Positions 1 to 9,341 of a stretch of DNA of 64,000 bases are shown here, piece by piece. The first letter of the stretch is position 1. The number at the start of each line of letters is the position of its first letter. The notes beneath the pieces are model-generated. The model made no database searches, was not told the origin of the DNA, and saw only the letters and a program-made list of their open reading frames with translations. The DNA comes from Bacteroidota bacterium (GTDB lineage Bacteria; Bacteroidota; Bacteroidia; Chitinophagales; Chitinophagaceae): contig JAHEFI010000047.1 of the NCBI GenBank assembly GCA_024640255.1, forward strand, positions 80,689-144,688, given 5' to 3'. A program made the position numbers and the translations under genes.

Positions 1-34
1 CCTTTATGTGGGTTTTGGGGTAATGTTAATTTTT

Positions 35-415
35 TCATCCTAATAGTCTTTTATATCTCTCTTCATCCTTTTTATTAATTCTTCTTGCTCTTACAGATGG
101 GATAGGAGCAGGTGCATCTTCAATATTTGACACCACCAAATTGTATACTGCTATATCTTTTACGATTTCTCTATATCGCTCTTTCCACTTGTCGGGAAAT
201 TTATTTCGTAGTTGTATTACGAATACTTTATCAATTTCTGATTCAACTTCAACCTGATACACAAATGATTTTCTTGCAAATCGGTATACTTTAATACCGC
301 ATTCTTTTAGCCATCGCCTGGTTGTTCCTTCATTAGTGGAATGAATCCTTTCAGAAACTTGTTCTAGTGTTAGTGTGTCGAGCGACTTTGGCTCTTTTAC
401 ATATTCATCAAACAT
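35..415 (-). CDS. small hypothetical protein with HTH-like N-terminus, accessory-element type
   Basis: 126-aa ORF; 'LTLEQVSERIHSTNEGTTRRWLKECGIKVYRF' resembles a DNA-binding/excisionase-like helix-turn-helix. Confidence 0.5.
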   Translation of the reverse strand: MFDEYVKEPKSLDTLTLEQVSERIHSTNEGTTRRWLKECGIKVYRFARKSFVYQVEVESEIDKVFVIQLRNKFPDKWKERYREIVKDIAVYNLVVSNIEDAPAPIPSVRARRINKKDEERYKRLLG

Positions 416-520
416 CTTTTATCTTCTCCCTGTTCTCTTTTTTTTACGGGAGTGAGAATTATTACTATGAATAACATAAAGAAAATTTATCATAAATAAA
501 AGTCAAATGGAATTTTCTTT

Positions 521-919
521 TTACTTTTTAATTGGAATATATTGGTCAGCGATAGTGTTGTTTTCAGGCCAATAGAAAACTTCCCAGTAACCATTTAAGC
601 TATAGCCAATGTCCCTATATACCTTTCGGTATTCCTCGCAATTTTTATCAAGACCTTTTAGTTTTAACTCTGCTACCACATCATTAAAATTTTTCCCCTT
701 AATGCTTCTAATAAATATTTCATCTGGCACCCATCTTAAAATTCCGTTTTCATCTTCAAATACTTCATGTTGATGGTGCCAGTCAAATTCTACAATATCA
801 ATATGGCACCTTAATTTCCATCCAGACCTATTAATAATTTTCATTGCAAACTTTTCTGGAAGGTAGATCTGGAATAGACTTACACTTGCCAGTTTGTGCA
901 TTATTTTTTCACTGATCAT
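521..919 (-). CDS. hypothetical protein
   Basis: 132-aa ORF with normal codon usage; no family recognised. Confidence 0.5.
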   Translation of the reverse strand: MISEKIMHKLASVSLFQIYLPEKFAMKIINRSGWKLRCHIDIVEFDWHHQHEVFEDENGILRWVPDEIFIRSIKGKNFNDVVAELKLKGLDKNCEEYRKVYRDIGYSLNGYWEVFYWPENNTIADQYIPIKK

Positions 920-1006
920 GCTTTAAATTTCTCTGGCAAAAAAAGCACCCAGTGTTATTTACTGAGTGCCTCATTCATTAATTCTTAATTAGCTTAAAAT
1001 TAGCAA

Positions 1007-1378
1007 CTAATTATTTTTTTTCGTTATTTTTCTCTCAATATAGTCTTGCACAAAATACTCAAAATTCTCGTAATCCCAATCTCTTGGAGTATCTTTAAAG
1101 TAAAAATGCACAATAGATTCAATGTCGCATTCATCATCTAATGTATATTCTACCCAATCATCTTCTTCACAAATTGCATCAGCTATTTCTTCGCCATACT
1201 TATCTGATGCCCAACTATGAAAGGCACCTCCTGCTCTACAATACATAGTACTACCATCAGGGTAATAAGGCGGTTTGGACTCAGTCCAAGTGCTTAGGTA
1301 TTTTGTAACTAATTCAATTTCCTCTTTAGAGTAATTTTGTAACTCTAAGATTTGTTCTGCGGAAAATCTATATCCCAT
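1007..1378 (-). CDS. hypothetical acidic protein
   Basis: 123-aa ORF; no family recognised. Confidence 0.5.
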   Translation of the reverse strand: MGYRFSAEQILELQNYSKEEIELVTKYLSTWTESKPPYYPDGSTMYCRAGGAFHSWASDKYGEEIADAICEEDDWVEYTLDDECDIESIVHFYFKDTPRDWDYENFEYFVQDYIERKITKKNN

Positions 1379-1838
1379 AACTTTAAATTTTTTTGGGTTG
1401 CCCCGGTTTAAAATGTTTTATTTCACTCATGCGATCGTCATGAGCTTAAAATAAAATATAGAGAAAGAATTAGAAAAAATCAAGTGCATGTGGATAAGTA
1501 TTTAAAATGTGAATATCAAAGTAATATCGTTATATAATTATTAAAAAGCACAACCCCTTCCCTGTATCCCCGCTTGGTTACCCCCTAGTTCATCTATTCA
1601 CAAAGCGCATGATATCTTGATTGAACAATTTTTTGCTCAATCCAAAAAATGAGTAAATAAGCCAAAAAAAATTTCCAAAAATTTTTCCAAAAATTGACTT
1701 TACTTGTAATATGATTGTATTTATATTATAATAGAGCAATAATATTTGTGGTGAGTATTATTGATAAGCACATAAGAGATTGAATAAGATCCTCTGATAG
1801 TAAGTAAAGATCACCACGCTGAAATCAGGGGATTTTTT

Positions 1839-4313
1839 ATGGGATATTATAATTTAAAAACAAACAAAGAGGATTTAGTTAAACTTACTTACACTATCAC
1901 AATAGATCCAACATCTCAATTGACCAAACCATCTAAAAATGATGGTTCAGTAGGTAAGATTTCAAATAATTTAAGATTGGTTACAGGTTTAACTATAAAT
2001 GATTTCCAACGACTATCAGAAAGGCCGCTTTCTTATACTTGGTTTGGAGGTTTGTTAGATGGCGCACCAAAAAATGAAAATTGGCTGCAGCAATCGGTAT
2101 TTGCAATTGACTTTGACCAAAATAAAATATCAATTAAGGATGCAATCAATAGACTTAAGAGTGTTTATATTCATCCACAAATATGGTACACAACTCTTAG
2201 TTCAACCGAAGAACATTTGAAGTTTCGAATCGTGCTATTTGTTGATACACCCATTACAAATATCAATTATAGAGATAATATTGTAAATGGACTATTGAAG
2301 ATTTTTCCAGAAGCTGACCAGGCATGTAAAGATGCAGGTAGATTCTTCTATGGTGGAATTGAGTCACATGTTATAAGTTACGAACCAATTCCAACTCATA
2401 TTCTGCACGATAATGTCTGTGTGGAACATATAAGCAGGGATAAAGGTAGAACAAGGGGAATAAAACCGGCCAATTTAGATGAAACCTTCCAACTTGGAGA
2501 AAAAAGGGATGTTCAATATAATATATATAGGAATGACCATATTTCTCCATCAAATAAATGTAGTAAAAATTATATACATCCTACTTATGTAGTTGGCGAA
2601 AATGTAATAGATATTAATAAAGCTAGAGCTAATGTTAAAATATTGGATGAGTTCTTAAATGGGACTTGGTTGTATCACACACAATTATTTGGTTTAGCAA
2701 CTAATCTAAATTACATAAAAGGTGGTAAAAAGCTAATGAAAGAAACTATGGAGAAGTATAATAAAATGGGTTTGACCAAATACACAGAAAACAATTTCAA
2801 CATCATAAAATATGTAAACAAAGTTAATTATTACCCTCAATCAATTAAGTCATTTTCCCCTTATGAAGAAGATGAAGAGCTTCACGATTTGATTACAGCA
2901 ACTAAGAATATTCGAGGACATATTGGAGTAATCGAACCAATAAATAAAATGCCACTTGTTGAGGCTGAATTGCTCTTCAAGGAGCGTTTTAATGAAGCCT
3001 TATCTGATATTACAAATAGTATCTACCTTTTCGTTTTGCCAACCGCAATTGGTAAAACAGAGGCTTTAACAAGCATTAATGCAACTATTGCAGCACCAAC
3101 TAACGAATTAAAGAATGAAATTTCCTCAAGAATGAAGATTGAGTATATCAGCACACCTGATATGGTTTATTTTGAGAATGAATCTTTAAATCGAAAAATT
3201 GACTATTACTACAAAATAGGGAAACCTAAAAAAGTGATAGCGCTATTATATGATATAAGAGAAAACAAAAATTCAAACAATTCAATAAATGACCAACAAA
3301 TAGCTTCTAATTACCTTTCACAACTTATTTGTTCAAAGAATTCCACCCAAACAGTATTGACAACTCACTCTAGGGCTATACATAGTAGTTTTAATAATAG
3401 TACAATAGTTTTTGATGAAGACCCAATAAGTTCTTTAATTGATATTAAACAAATGGATTTAACAGATTTAAGGAAGATTTCATATGAATTGGGTAACAAT
3501 ATAGAGTTTAATAGTGTTTTAGAACTACTTGAATCTTCATCAAAAGGTGTTATTTATTCAACTCCAACTCAATCAATTGATATAGAAGCGATGATTGAAA
3601 ATATTTCATTATCGAATATTGAATCTAATATTTTTGACTTTTTTTCAAGTGATTATTTTATTAGAGATACTTTTGAACCTCATATTATAAATTATGTTGT
3701 AAAGAGAGAGTTGCCAAAAGATAAGAAGATAATAATATTATCAGCTACCTTATCATTATTTGTTTATAAAAAGCTTTTTGGTGAGAGATTGAAAATAGTT
3801 GACATAAGAGATGTTGAGCAAGTAGGTAGTGTTATACAATATACAAAACGCGCTTGCTCTAGGAATAATCTAAAATCATATGTTAAAGATGTCAGCAGTT
3901 TAGTTGGTAATAAGCCTGTTATTACTTTTAAATCATATGGGGGTCAATTTAAGAATGCAATAAAAGAAATGTATTTTGGAAATTGCTCTGGCTATGACTC
4001 TATGAAAGGAAAGGATTTGGTGGTTGTAGGGACTCCTCATCGTAATCAAGTTCAGTATCTATTAATGGCAAAGACTCTTGGGATTGATCTTAAAACATCA
4101 GATATTACCATTACATATCAAAAAGTGACATATAATGGATTTCGATTTATGTTTAATTGTTTTGACCATGAAGATTTGAGGGAAATTCAGTTATCATTAA
4201 TTGAATCTGATTTAATTCAAGCTATTGGTAGAGCAAGGACACTTAGAGAAAAAGCTACTGTGGAGGTATTTTCAAATTTTCCACTTAGACTAGCAGATGA
4301 TTTTATAATATAA
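1839..4313 (+). CDS. replication protein: N-terminal primase/polymerase-like region plus helicase/NTPase region
   Basis: N-terminal 'FAIDFD' and 'AGRFFYGG' resemble AEP/PrimPol motifs; Walker A-like 'LPTAIGKTEAL', Walker B-like 'TIVFDEDP', SF2 motif VI-like 'QAIGRARTLR'. Confidence 0.6.
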   Translation: MGYYNLKTNKEDLVKLTYTITIDPTSQLTKPSKNDGSVGKISNNLRLVTGLTINDFQRLSERPLSYTWFGGLLDGAPKNENWLQQSVFAIDFDQNKISIKDAINRLKSVYIHPQIWYTTLSSTEEHLKFRIVLFVDTPITNINYRDNIVNGLLKIFPEADQACKDAGRFFYGGIESHVISYEPIPTHILHDNVCVEHISRDKGRTRGIKPANLDETFQLGEKRDVQYNIYRNDHISPSNKCSKNYIHPTYVVGENVIDINKARANVKILDEFLNGTWLYHTQLFGLATNLNYIKGGKKLMKETMEKYNKMGLTKYTENNFNIIKYVNKVNYYPQSIKSFSPYEEDEELHDLITATKNIRGHIGVIEPINKMPLVEAELLFKERFNEALSDITNSIYLFVLPTAIGKTEALTSINATIAAPTNELKNEISSRMKIEYISTPDMVYFENESLNRKIDYYYKIGKPKKVIALLYDIRENKNSNNSINDQQIASNYLSQLICSKNSTQTVLTTHSRAIHSSFNNSTIVFDEDPISSLIDIKQMDLTDLRKISYELGNNIEFNSVLELLESSSKGVIYSTPTQSIDIEAMIENISLSNIESNIFDFFSSDYFIRDTFEPHIINYVVKRELPKDKKIIILSATLSLFVYKKLFGERLKIVDIRDVEQVGSVIQYTKRACSRNNLKSYVKDVSSLVGNKPVITFKSYGGQFKNAIKEMYFGNCSGYDSMKGKDLVVVGTPHRNQVQYLLMAKTLGIDLKTSDITITYQKVTYNGFRFMFNCFDHEDLREIQLSLIESDLIQAIGRARTLREKATVEVFSNFPLRLADDFII

Positions 4314-4387
4314 TCAATCACAAATTTGTTTTTGTATAAATTTTAGGCAAATGTCAATCTTAATCTTTTCATAATTCTGATAATTTT

Positions 4388-4443
4388 TTTGTCGTAAAAA
4401 TTTTGATAATAATTAAAAGAATACAATACACATTTACGACAAA
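4388..4443. repeat. 11-bp perfect inverted repeat TTTGTCGTAAA...TTTACGACAAA, 34-bp spacer
   Basis: arms 4388-4398 and 4433-4443 read directly. Confidence 0.7.
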
Positions 4444-4622
4444 TTTCATTCATTAAATTAACGATATTGATATCTGTAGAAAAGTTAATATCAATTATAA
4501 ATCAGGTCTTAAAACTTATGTGCCACAAAAAAGGAATTGAGCTATTCGTGAATAATAGTCGTTTTTAATTGAAATTATTTAACACAAAATTGATACTAAT
4601 TGATATTTATATTTAAAAGAAT

Positions 4623-4775
4623 ATGAAAATTAAAAACATGAAAGAAAGAGGTGCAAACAATAAGTTGAAGATTTTGATTAAAGAGCAACAATTCAAGATT
4701 TTGGCCAAAAATTTACTAATTGAACAAGATAAAAACAGAATTAAAACTATTCATCTTATAAAAGTTGAAAAATAG
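4623..4775 (+). CDS. putative 50-aa basic small protein
   Basis: MKIKNMKERGANNKLKILIKEQQFKILAKNLLIEQDKNRIKTIHLIKVEK*; below the ORF-track cutoff; lies in an otherwise unexplained intergenic region. Confidence 0.3.
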   Translation: MKIKNMKERGANNKLKILIKEQQFKILAKNLLIEQDKNRIKTIHLIKVEK

Positions 4776-4786
4776 AAGATAAGTTT

Positions 4787-4898
4787 TGCCAGAAAAAATC
4801 TGAACACTGATCAGTGTAAATTCTTAATAAATCCTATATCTAATTCATTTTCAATATGTTAATTAAATGCCAGAGAAAATCTGATCATTGATTAATGA
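4787..4898. repeat. two imperfect direct repeats (~30 bp), each with a palindromic core
   Basis: TGCCAGAAAAAATCTGAACACTGATCAGTG (4787) and TGCCAGAGAAAATCTGATCATTGATTAATG (4868); first copy contains the perfect palindrome ACACTGATCAGTGT (4804-4817). Confidence 0.65.
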
Positions 4899-4938
4899 CT
4901 ACATATTTATAAATAGATCGTTTCGTCAGTAAGCTAAG

Positions 4939-4971
4939 GGCTTGTTATTCATGGAATAGCAAGCCTTTTTT
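4939..4971 (+). terminator. Rho-independent terminator
   Basis: GGCTTGTTATTC-atg-GAATAGCAAGCC hairpin followed by TTTTTT. Confidence 0.65.
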
Positions 4972-5593
4972 AATCCAACTCAAACAATCCTAAAGCACTA
5001 GAAGTTTCATAATTGGTGTATCGCAAAGTTGTGTTAATGTTTGAATGGCCAACTAGACGAGAAACTTTGATCAAACTAAGTGAATCGCCATTATCAAACC
5101 CTTTTTTAATTGCTCCAACGACCCAACTTTTTCGAAGTAAGTGTGAAGAGCAATTCCCAATATATCTAATGCCATATTCATTTAAAATACGTTTCAATAA
5201 CCTATTAAAGTTTTGGATTGACATATGTTCAGCTCCTTTCCCTTTTTGAGAGGTGAAAATATAATCATTGGATTTTGGCTTATGAATTTTATTCACCAAT
5301 TGAACTACTTGATAGAGTTTTGTACTCATAATTAGTACCCTTTCTTTTCCTGTTTTCCTCTCAATTCTAATAAATCTATCGCCAGGTTGTAAGCTGCTTA
5401 AATCGCCCCATTTTAAGCCCAGATTGTCAATGACTCTTAAACCAAGTCTGCATCCAATTGAGATAATTAGTAGGGCCAGAGCCTCATTTTTTGACTTAAA
5501 AAGCGAGTATCGATTAATTAGCTTAGTTTCTAATTCTACTATTCTGTCCCATTCAAGGGAGTAAGTTGTGGTTTTTTGGCCTTTTTGACTCAT
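4970..5593 (-). CDS. short tyrosine recombinase/integrase (catalytic-domain sized)
   Basis: 207 aa; 'CRLGLRVIDNLGLKWGDL', 'RKTGKERVLIM', 'SSHLLRKSW', 'LVGHSNINTTLRYTNYE' give R-K-HxxR-H-Y motifs. Confidence 0.85.
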   Translation of the reverse strand: MSQKGQKTTTYSLEWDRIVELETKLINRYSLFKSKNEALALLIISIGCRLGLRVIDNLGLKWGDLSSLQPGDRFIRIERKTGKERVLIMSTKLYQVVQLVNKIHKPKSNDYIFTSQKGKGAEHMSIQNFNRLLKRILNEYGIRYIGNCSSHLLRKSWVVGAIKKGFDNGDSLSLIKVSRLVGHSNINTTLRYTNYETSSALGLFELD

Positions 5594-5748
5594 TTTTTTG
5601 TTTATTTCTGGCTAAAATGAGTGTTTTATGATCAATAAACAAGCAAGAAAAGTTAAAAATTGATCAATTTAGATCTTTTATAAGACATTGATATCCAATG
5701 TAAAAAATGTACACTTTGAGACATTAGTGAATGTTACGATGTATTTTT

Positions 5749-5774
5749 ATTTGTGAAATCACTCTGCACAGAAT
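5749..5774 (+). promoter_or_regulatory. operator-like site upstream of the WYL gene
   Basis: ATTTGTGAAATCACTCTGCACAGAAT; matches the reverse complement of 6822-6847 at 21/26 positions; followed by a TAnnTTTG-like GAATTTTG. Confidence 0.6.
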
Positions 5775-5803
5775 TTTGTATCTTCATATGTATTATATAT
5801 TTT

Positions 5804-6817
5804 ATGTCAGTAAACAAAAATGCTTTAATTAGGTACAAAGTATTGGATTCCTGTTTTCGAAACCATGCTAAGAGGTATTTTATTGAAGATTTAATTGACG
5901 AGTGTTCTAATGTGCTTGCAGAATTGAATTCTAATTCTAATGGAATAAGTAGAAGGCAAATTTTTCAGGACATACTTTTTATGGAAAGTTCAGAAGGATG
6001 GAGTATTGAGTTAGAAAAAAATAGGGTAGGAAAAAGAATCTACTACAGGTATGTTGATCCAAAGTATTCGATTAATAATATGCCGTTAAATGAACTAGAA
6101 ATAAATCATTTAAAATCTGCAATGGATATTCTTTCCCAGTTTAAAGGAATGCCTCAATTTGAGTGGATGAATGAAACATTGCCTAAGCTACAACATAGGA
6201 CTACAAAAGGTTTAAACGAAAAAACAATAATTGAATTTGATTCAAATCAATATTTAAAAGGGATTGAAAATTTAGGAGTGATATATAATGCGATTTTTTA
6301 TAAAAAGGTATTATCAATTAAGTATTTTCCTTTTGAAGCCACTGAGGTATTTGATATTATTATACATCCTTATTATTTAAAACAATTTAATAATAGATGG
6401 TTTTTATATGGATACAATCCTGTTAAAAATAAGTATGATTGGAACTTAGCACTAGATAGGATTAAAAGTATTGAGGAGTTGAATGAACAGTATCAAATAA
6501 ATGATACAATTGATTGGCAAGAATATTTTGAAGATATAGTTGGTGTCACAAAGCCCGAAAATGCAAAAGTTGAAAATGTTGTTTTGCTTTTTAAGGGTAA
6601 AACGTGTCACTATATTGAATCTAAACCTATTCATGGCTCTCAAAAGTTGAAAAGAATAGATAGCGGAACGGTAGAAGTAAATTTAAACGTAGTAATAAAC
6701 TATGAAATAGAACGACTGATTTTATCCTACGCGGATAGTGTAGAAGTATTAAAACCAAAGAGCCTAATAGATTCAATAATTGAAAAAACAAAGCTAGCCT
6801 TATCGCAATATAAATAG
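5804..6817 (+). CDS. WYL-domain transcriptional regulator
   Basis: N-terminal wHTH and 'IIIHPYYLKQFNNRWFLYGYNP' WYL-type signature; the track ORF starts at GTG 5753, but ATG 5804 (MSVNKNALIRYK) is the more likely start. Confidence 0.8.
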   Translation: MSVNKNALIRYKVLDSCFRNHAKRYFIEDLIDECSNVLAELNSNSNGISRRQIFQDILFMESSEGWSIELEKNRVGKRIYYRYVDPKYSINNMPLNELEINHLKSAMDILSQFKGMPQFEWMNETLPKLQHRTTKGLNEKTIIEFDSNQYLKGIENLGVIYNAIFYKKVLSIKYFPFEATEVFDIIIHPYYLKQFNNRWFLYGYNPVKNKYDWNLALDRIKSIEELNEQYQINDTIDWQEYFEDIVGVTKPENAKVENVVLLFKGKTCHYIESKPIHGSQKLKRIDSGTVEVNLNVVINYEIERLILSYADSVEVLKPKSLIDSIIEKTKLALSQYK

Positions 6818-6821
6818 TTTT

Positions 6822-6847
6822 ATTCTGTGCAGATTGACTACACAGTT
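6822..6847 (-). promoter_or_regulatory. operator-like site upstream of the methyltransferase/kinase gene
   Basis: ATTCTGTGCAGATTGACTACACAGTT with CTGTG-N11-CACAG dyad; overlaps TTG (6834) upstream of TACTTTTG (6854-6861), a Bacteroidota -33/-7 type pair. Confidence 0.6.
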
Positions 6848-6878
6848 AAACAATACTTTTGTTATGTAGAAAATATAT

Positions 6879-9341
6879 ATGAAAAAATTAGTTGAGGCAA
6901 ATATGAACAAAGAGATTGAAAATATTAAAGAAAGAATGTGGATGCCAATTAACATGGTTAGAGGTAAATTGGACCCTTTCGAATACTATTATGTATTGTA
7001 TTTATTTGTGTTACATAAAGAAGGTTTGATAGATAATCCTGTTCCATTTGGTGATCATGAAAATAACAGAGAGTGGGTGTTTAACAGTTTAAGAGAAGAA
7101 TTTTATCCAATCAAGCAGAAACTAATTTCATCTGGGATCTATAAAAGTTTAATTGATTGTATTAAAGAATTAAATTTTCATACTCCTGGCTTTGATTTTG
7201 GAGATGCTTTTGATTCGGTTTTGTATAAACTTTCAAAACAACATGATAGGATTTCAGAAAGTCTCTTGCCTCTAGAAATTAGTCGTTTTGCAATTTCATT
7301 AGCAGGTCCATTATCAGCAAAAACAGTCTATAACCCATTTTCAGGCTTGAATAGTTTTGGGGTTTTATCGAAAAATGTAAAGCATTATATTGGACAAGAG
7401 TATAATCATAATTCATTTATAATTGGACAACTAAGATTAATTGCTCATAATAAACTCTCTTGTTCTACAGTAATTGAATCAGATGTAATTTCTAATTGGC
7501 AACTTAATCAAGGCGGGTTTGATATAATTATTTCTAATCCTCCATTCGGTTTAAGAATTCAAGAGAATGCCCCTGATATGTTTTCAAACAATTGTGAGAG
7601 TTATTTAATCGGAAAGTCATTTAATAGCTTGAGTCAAAATGGCAAAATGATTTTAGTAATATCACAACGGTTTCTTTTTGCAAATGGAGCTGAAAGGCAT
7701 ATTAGAGAGCAACTAGTTGAACGCGGTTGGATTGAAAATATTATTTCAATACCAAGCGGCATTTTGAATAATACCTCTATTTCTTTATGTATTTTAGTAA
7801 TTAACAAAAGTAATTCAAGGGATAATTTAGTTCATTTTGTTGATGCAAATTCCTTTGTAGAAGTTAGGGAAGATCGAAGTAAAGTATTAAATGATAATGC
7901 TTTAATTAATTTTATTGATCAAAAAATTGAGAACGATTATTCTGTATTTGCTTCTACAGAAAAAATAAAATCAAACGATTTTAATCTTTTCCCTACAAGA
8001 TATTTAAGGCATGAAGAAATTATAATCGCAGGGGAGCAGCTTTCTTCAATTTTAGAAATTGCTTCAAGACAACAAAGGGCAGTCAATGATACCTCTGCAA
8101 AATTTGTTAAAATACGAGACCTTAAAGAGGATAGTTTGAATTTTCTGTTGAATGTTGATCAAATTGAAACTACAGATATTCCTAGAAACGGGGTTAAGAT
8201 AGAAGAAGATGTTATTTTAGTTGCAGCAAGGTGGAAGACCTTGAAGCCTACATTTTTTAAATATAATGGCACTCCTATATTTGTTTCTCCTGATATTTTT
8301 TGTTTTAAGTTGAAATCTGAAATTTGCGATTTAGAATATTTAATAAATGAATTAAATCTAGAATCCTTTAATAGACAAGCAGATATATATAGAACAGGAA
8401 TTGTAGTTCCTTCAATTAGGCTCCAGGATTTCTTAAGTTTAAAAATTCCTATACCTTCTTTAGAAATACAAAAAGCTAAGGTAAAAGGGGCAAAGGAGGC
8501 AAATGTTAAAATTGCATTATTAGAAGCCGAGAGTAAAGCTCAAGCATTTGGTTTAGAGAATCTACTATATGAAAATTATGCTTCTGTAAAACATTCATTG
8601 GGCAAGCCATTGCTTAATATTAATTCATCTTTAATTAATATTGAAAAAGCAATTGAAAAGTACAATGTTGATTGGAAAAAAATTAAAGTGAGTGATAGAT
8701 TCGAAATTAATATTGATGATTGTTTCAAAAGTATTTATTCTAATCTTGAATTAATTCATAATATTTTAAGAAATGATAAAGGCTTTGATGTAAAGCAATA
8801 CAAATTGGTTCCTATTAATATTATTGGATTTTTTGAAGAATATAAAAGAGAGATTGTTTCACAGCAAAAATCAAATACCTCAACAACTTTAATTATTGGC
8901 GAAGAGTTGTATTTAGAAAACTCTGAAGTCATTTATGTTAATGCTAATTCAAATTTGTTAAAAGTTGCATTGAATAATATTGTTGATAATGCCATTAAGC
9001 ACGCATTTATAGACAATAATCAAGAGTATAAATTACAAATCAAACTTGGATTAAGTCAAGATGAAATCAGTAAAAATTTCTTTGTAAAAATTGAAGTTTC
9101 AAATAATGGCAAAAGTTTCCCAGATAAATTTGATTTAGAAAAACTAGTAAGAAAAAATTCACAAGCAGGGAATACTGGGAATACAGGAATCGGAGGTTAC
9201 GATTTAAATGAAATTATAAAATATTTTAATCACGGCAGGTCAACGCTAGATTTATTAATCAAAGATGAAAATGAGGAATTTTCAACAACATACATTTTTT
9301 TAATTCCAATAATAATTTCAGATGTTAAAGAAGCAATATAA
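6879..9341 (+). CDS. HsdM-like N6 adenine methyltransferase domain + HsdS-like TRD + histidine kinase (HisKA-like/HATPase) fusion
   Basis: 'FGDAFDSVLYKL', degenerate motif I 'VYNPFSGLNSFG', motif IV 'NPPFG' (7536-7550); HsdS-like 'FLSLKIPIPSLEIQKAK'; H-box-like 'SVKHSLGKPLLNINSSL' (His at 8592); N-box 'NNIVDNAIKHAF' (8973); G-box-like 'NTGIGGYDLNEI'. Confidence 0.75.
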   Translation: MKKLVEANMNKEIENIKERMWMPINMVRGKLDPFEYYYVLYLFVLHKEGLIDNPVPFGDHENNREWVFNSLREEFYPIKQKLISSGIYKSLIDCIKELNFHTPGFDFGDAFDSVLYKLSKQHDRISESLLPLEISRFAISLAGPLSAKTVYNPFSGLNSFGVLSKNVKHYIGQEYNHNSFIIGQLRLIAHNKLSCSTVIESDVISNWQLNQGGFDIIISNPPFGLRIQENAPDMFSNNCESYLIGKSFNSLSQNGKMILVISQRFLFANGAERHIREQLVERGWIENIISIPSGILNNTSISLCILVINKSNSRDNLVHFVDANSFVEVREDRSKVLNDNALINFIDQKIENDYSVFASTEKIKSNDFNLFPTRYLRHEEIIIAGEQLSSILEIASRQQRAVNDTSAKFVKIRDLKEDSLNFLLNVDQIETTDIPRNGVKIEEDVILVAARWKTLKPTFFKYNGTPIFVSPDIFCFKLKSEICDLEYLINELNLESFNRQADIYRTGIVVPSIRLQDFLSLKIPIPSLEIQKAKVKGAKEANVKIALLEAESKAQAFGLENLLYENYASVKHSLGKPLLNINSSLINIEKAIEKYNVDWKKIKVSDRFEINIDDCFKSIYSNLELIHNILRNDKGFDVKQYKLVPINIIGFFEEYKREIVSQQKSNTSTTLIIGEELYLENSEVIYVNANSNLLKVALNNIVDNAIKHAFIDNNQEYKLQIKLGLSQDEISKNFFVKIEVSNNGKSFPDKFDLEKLVRKNSQAGNTGNTGIGGYDLNEIIKYFNHGRSTLDLLIKDENEEFSTTYIFLIPIIISDVKEAI

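Noticed and set aside
5753-5803. GTG start proposed for the WYL regulator
   Set aside because: The extra 17 residues overlap the predicted operator/promoter; ATG 5804 is better placed.
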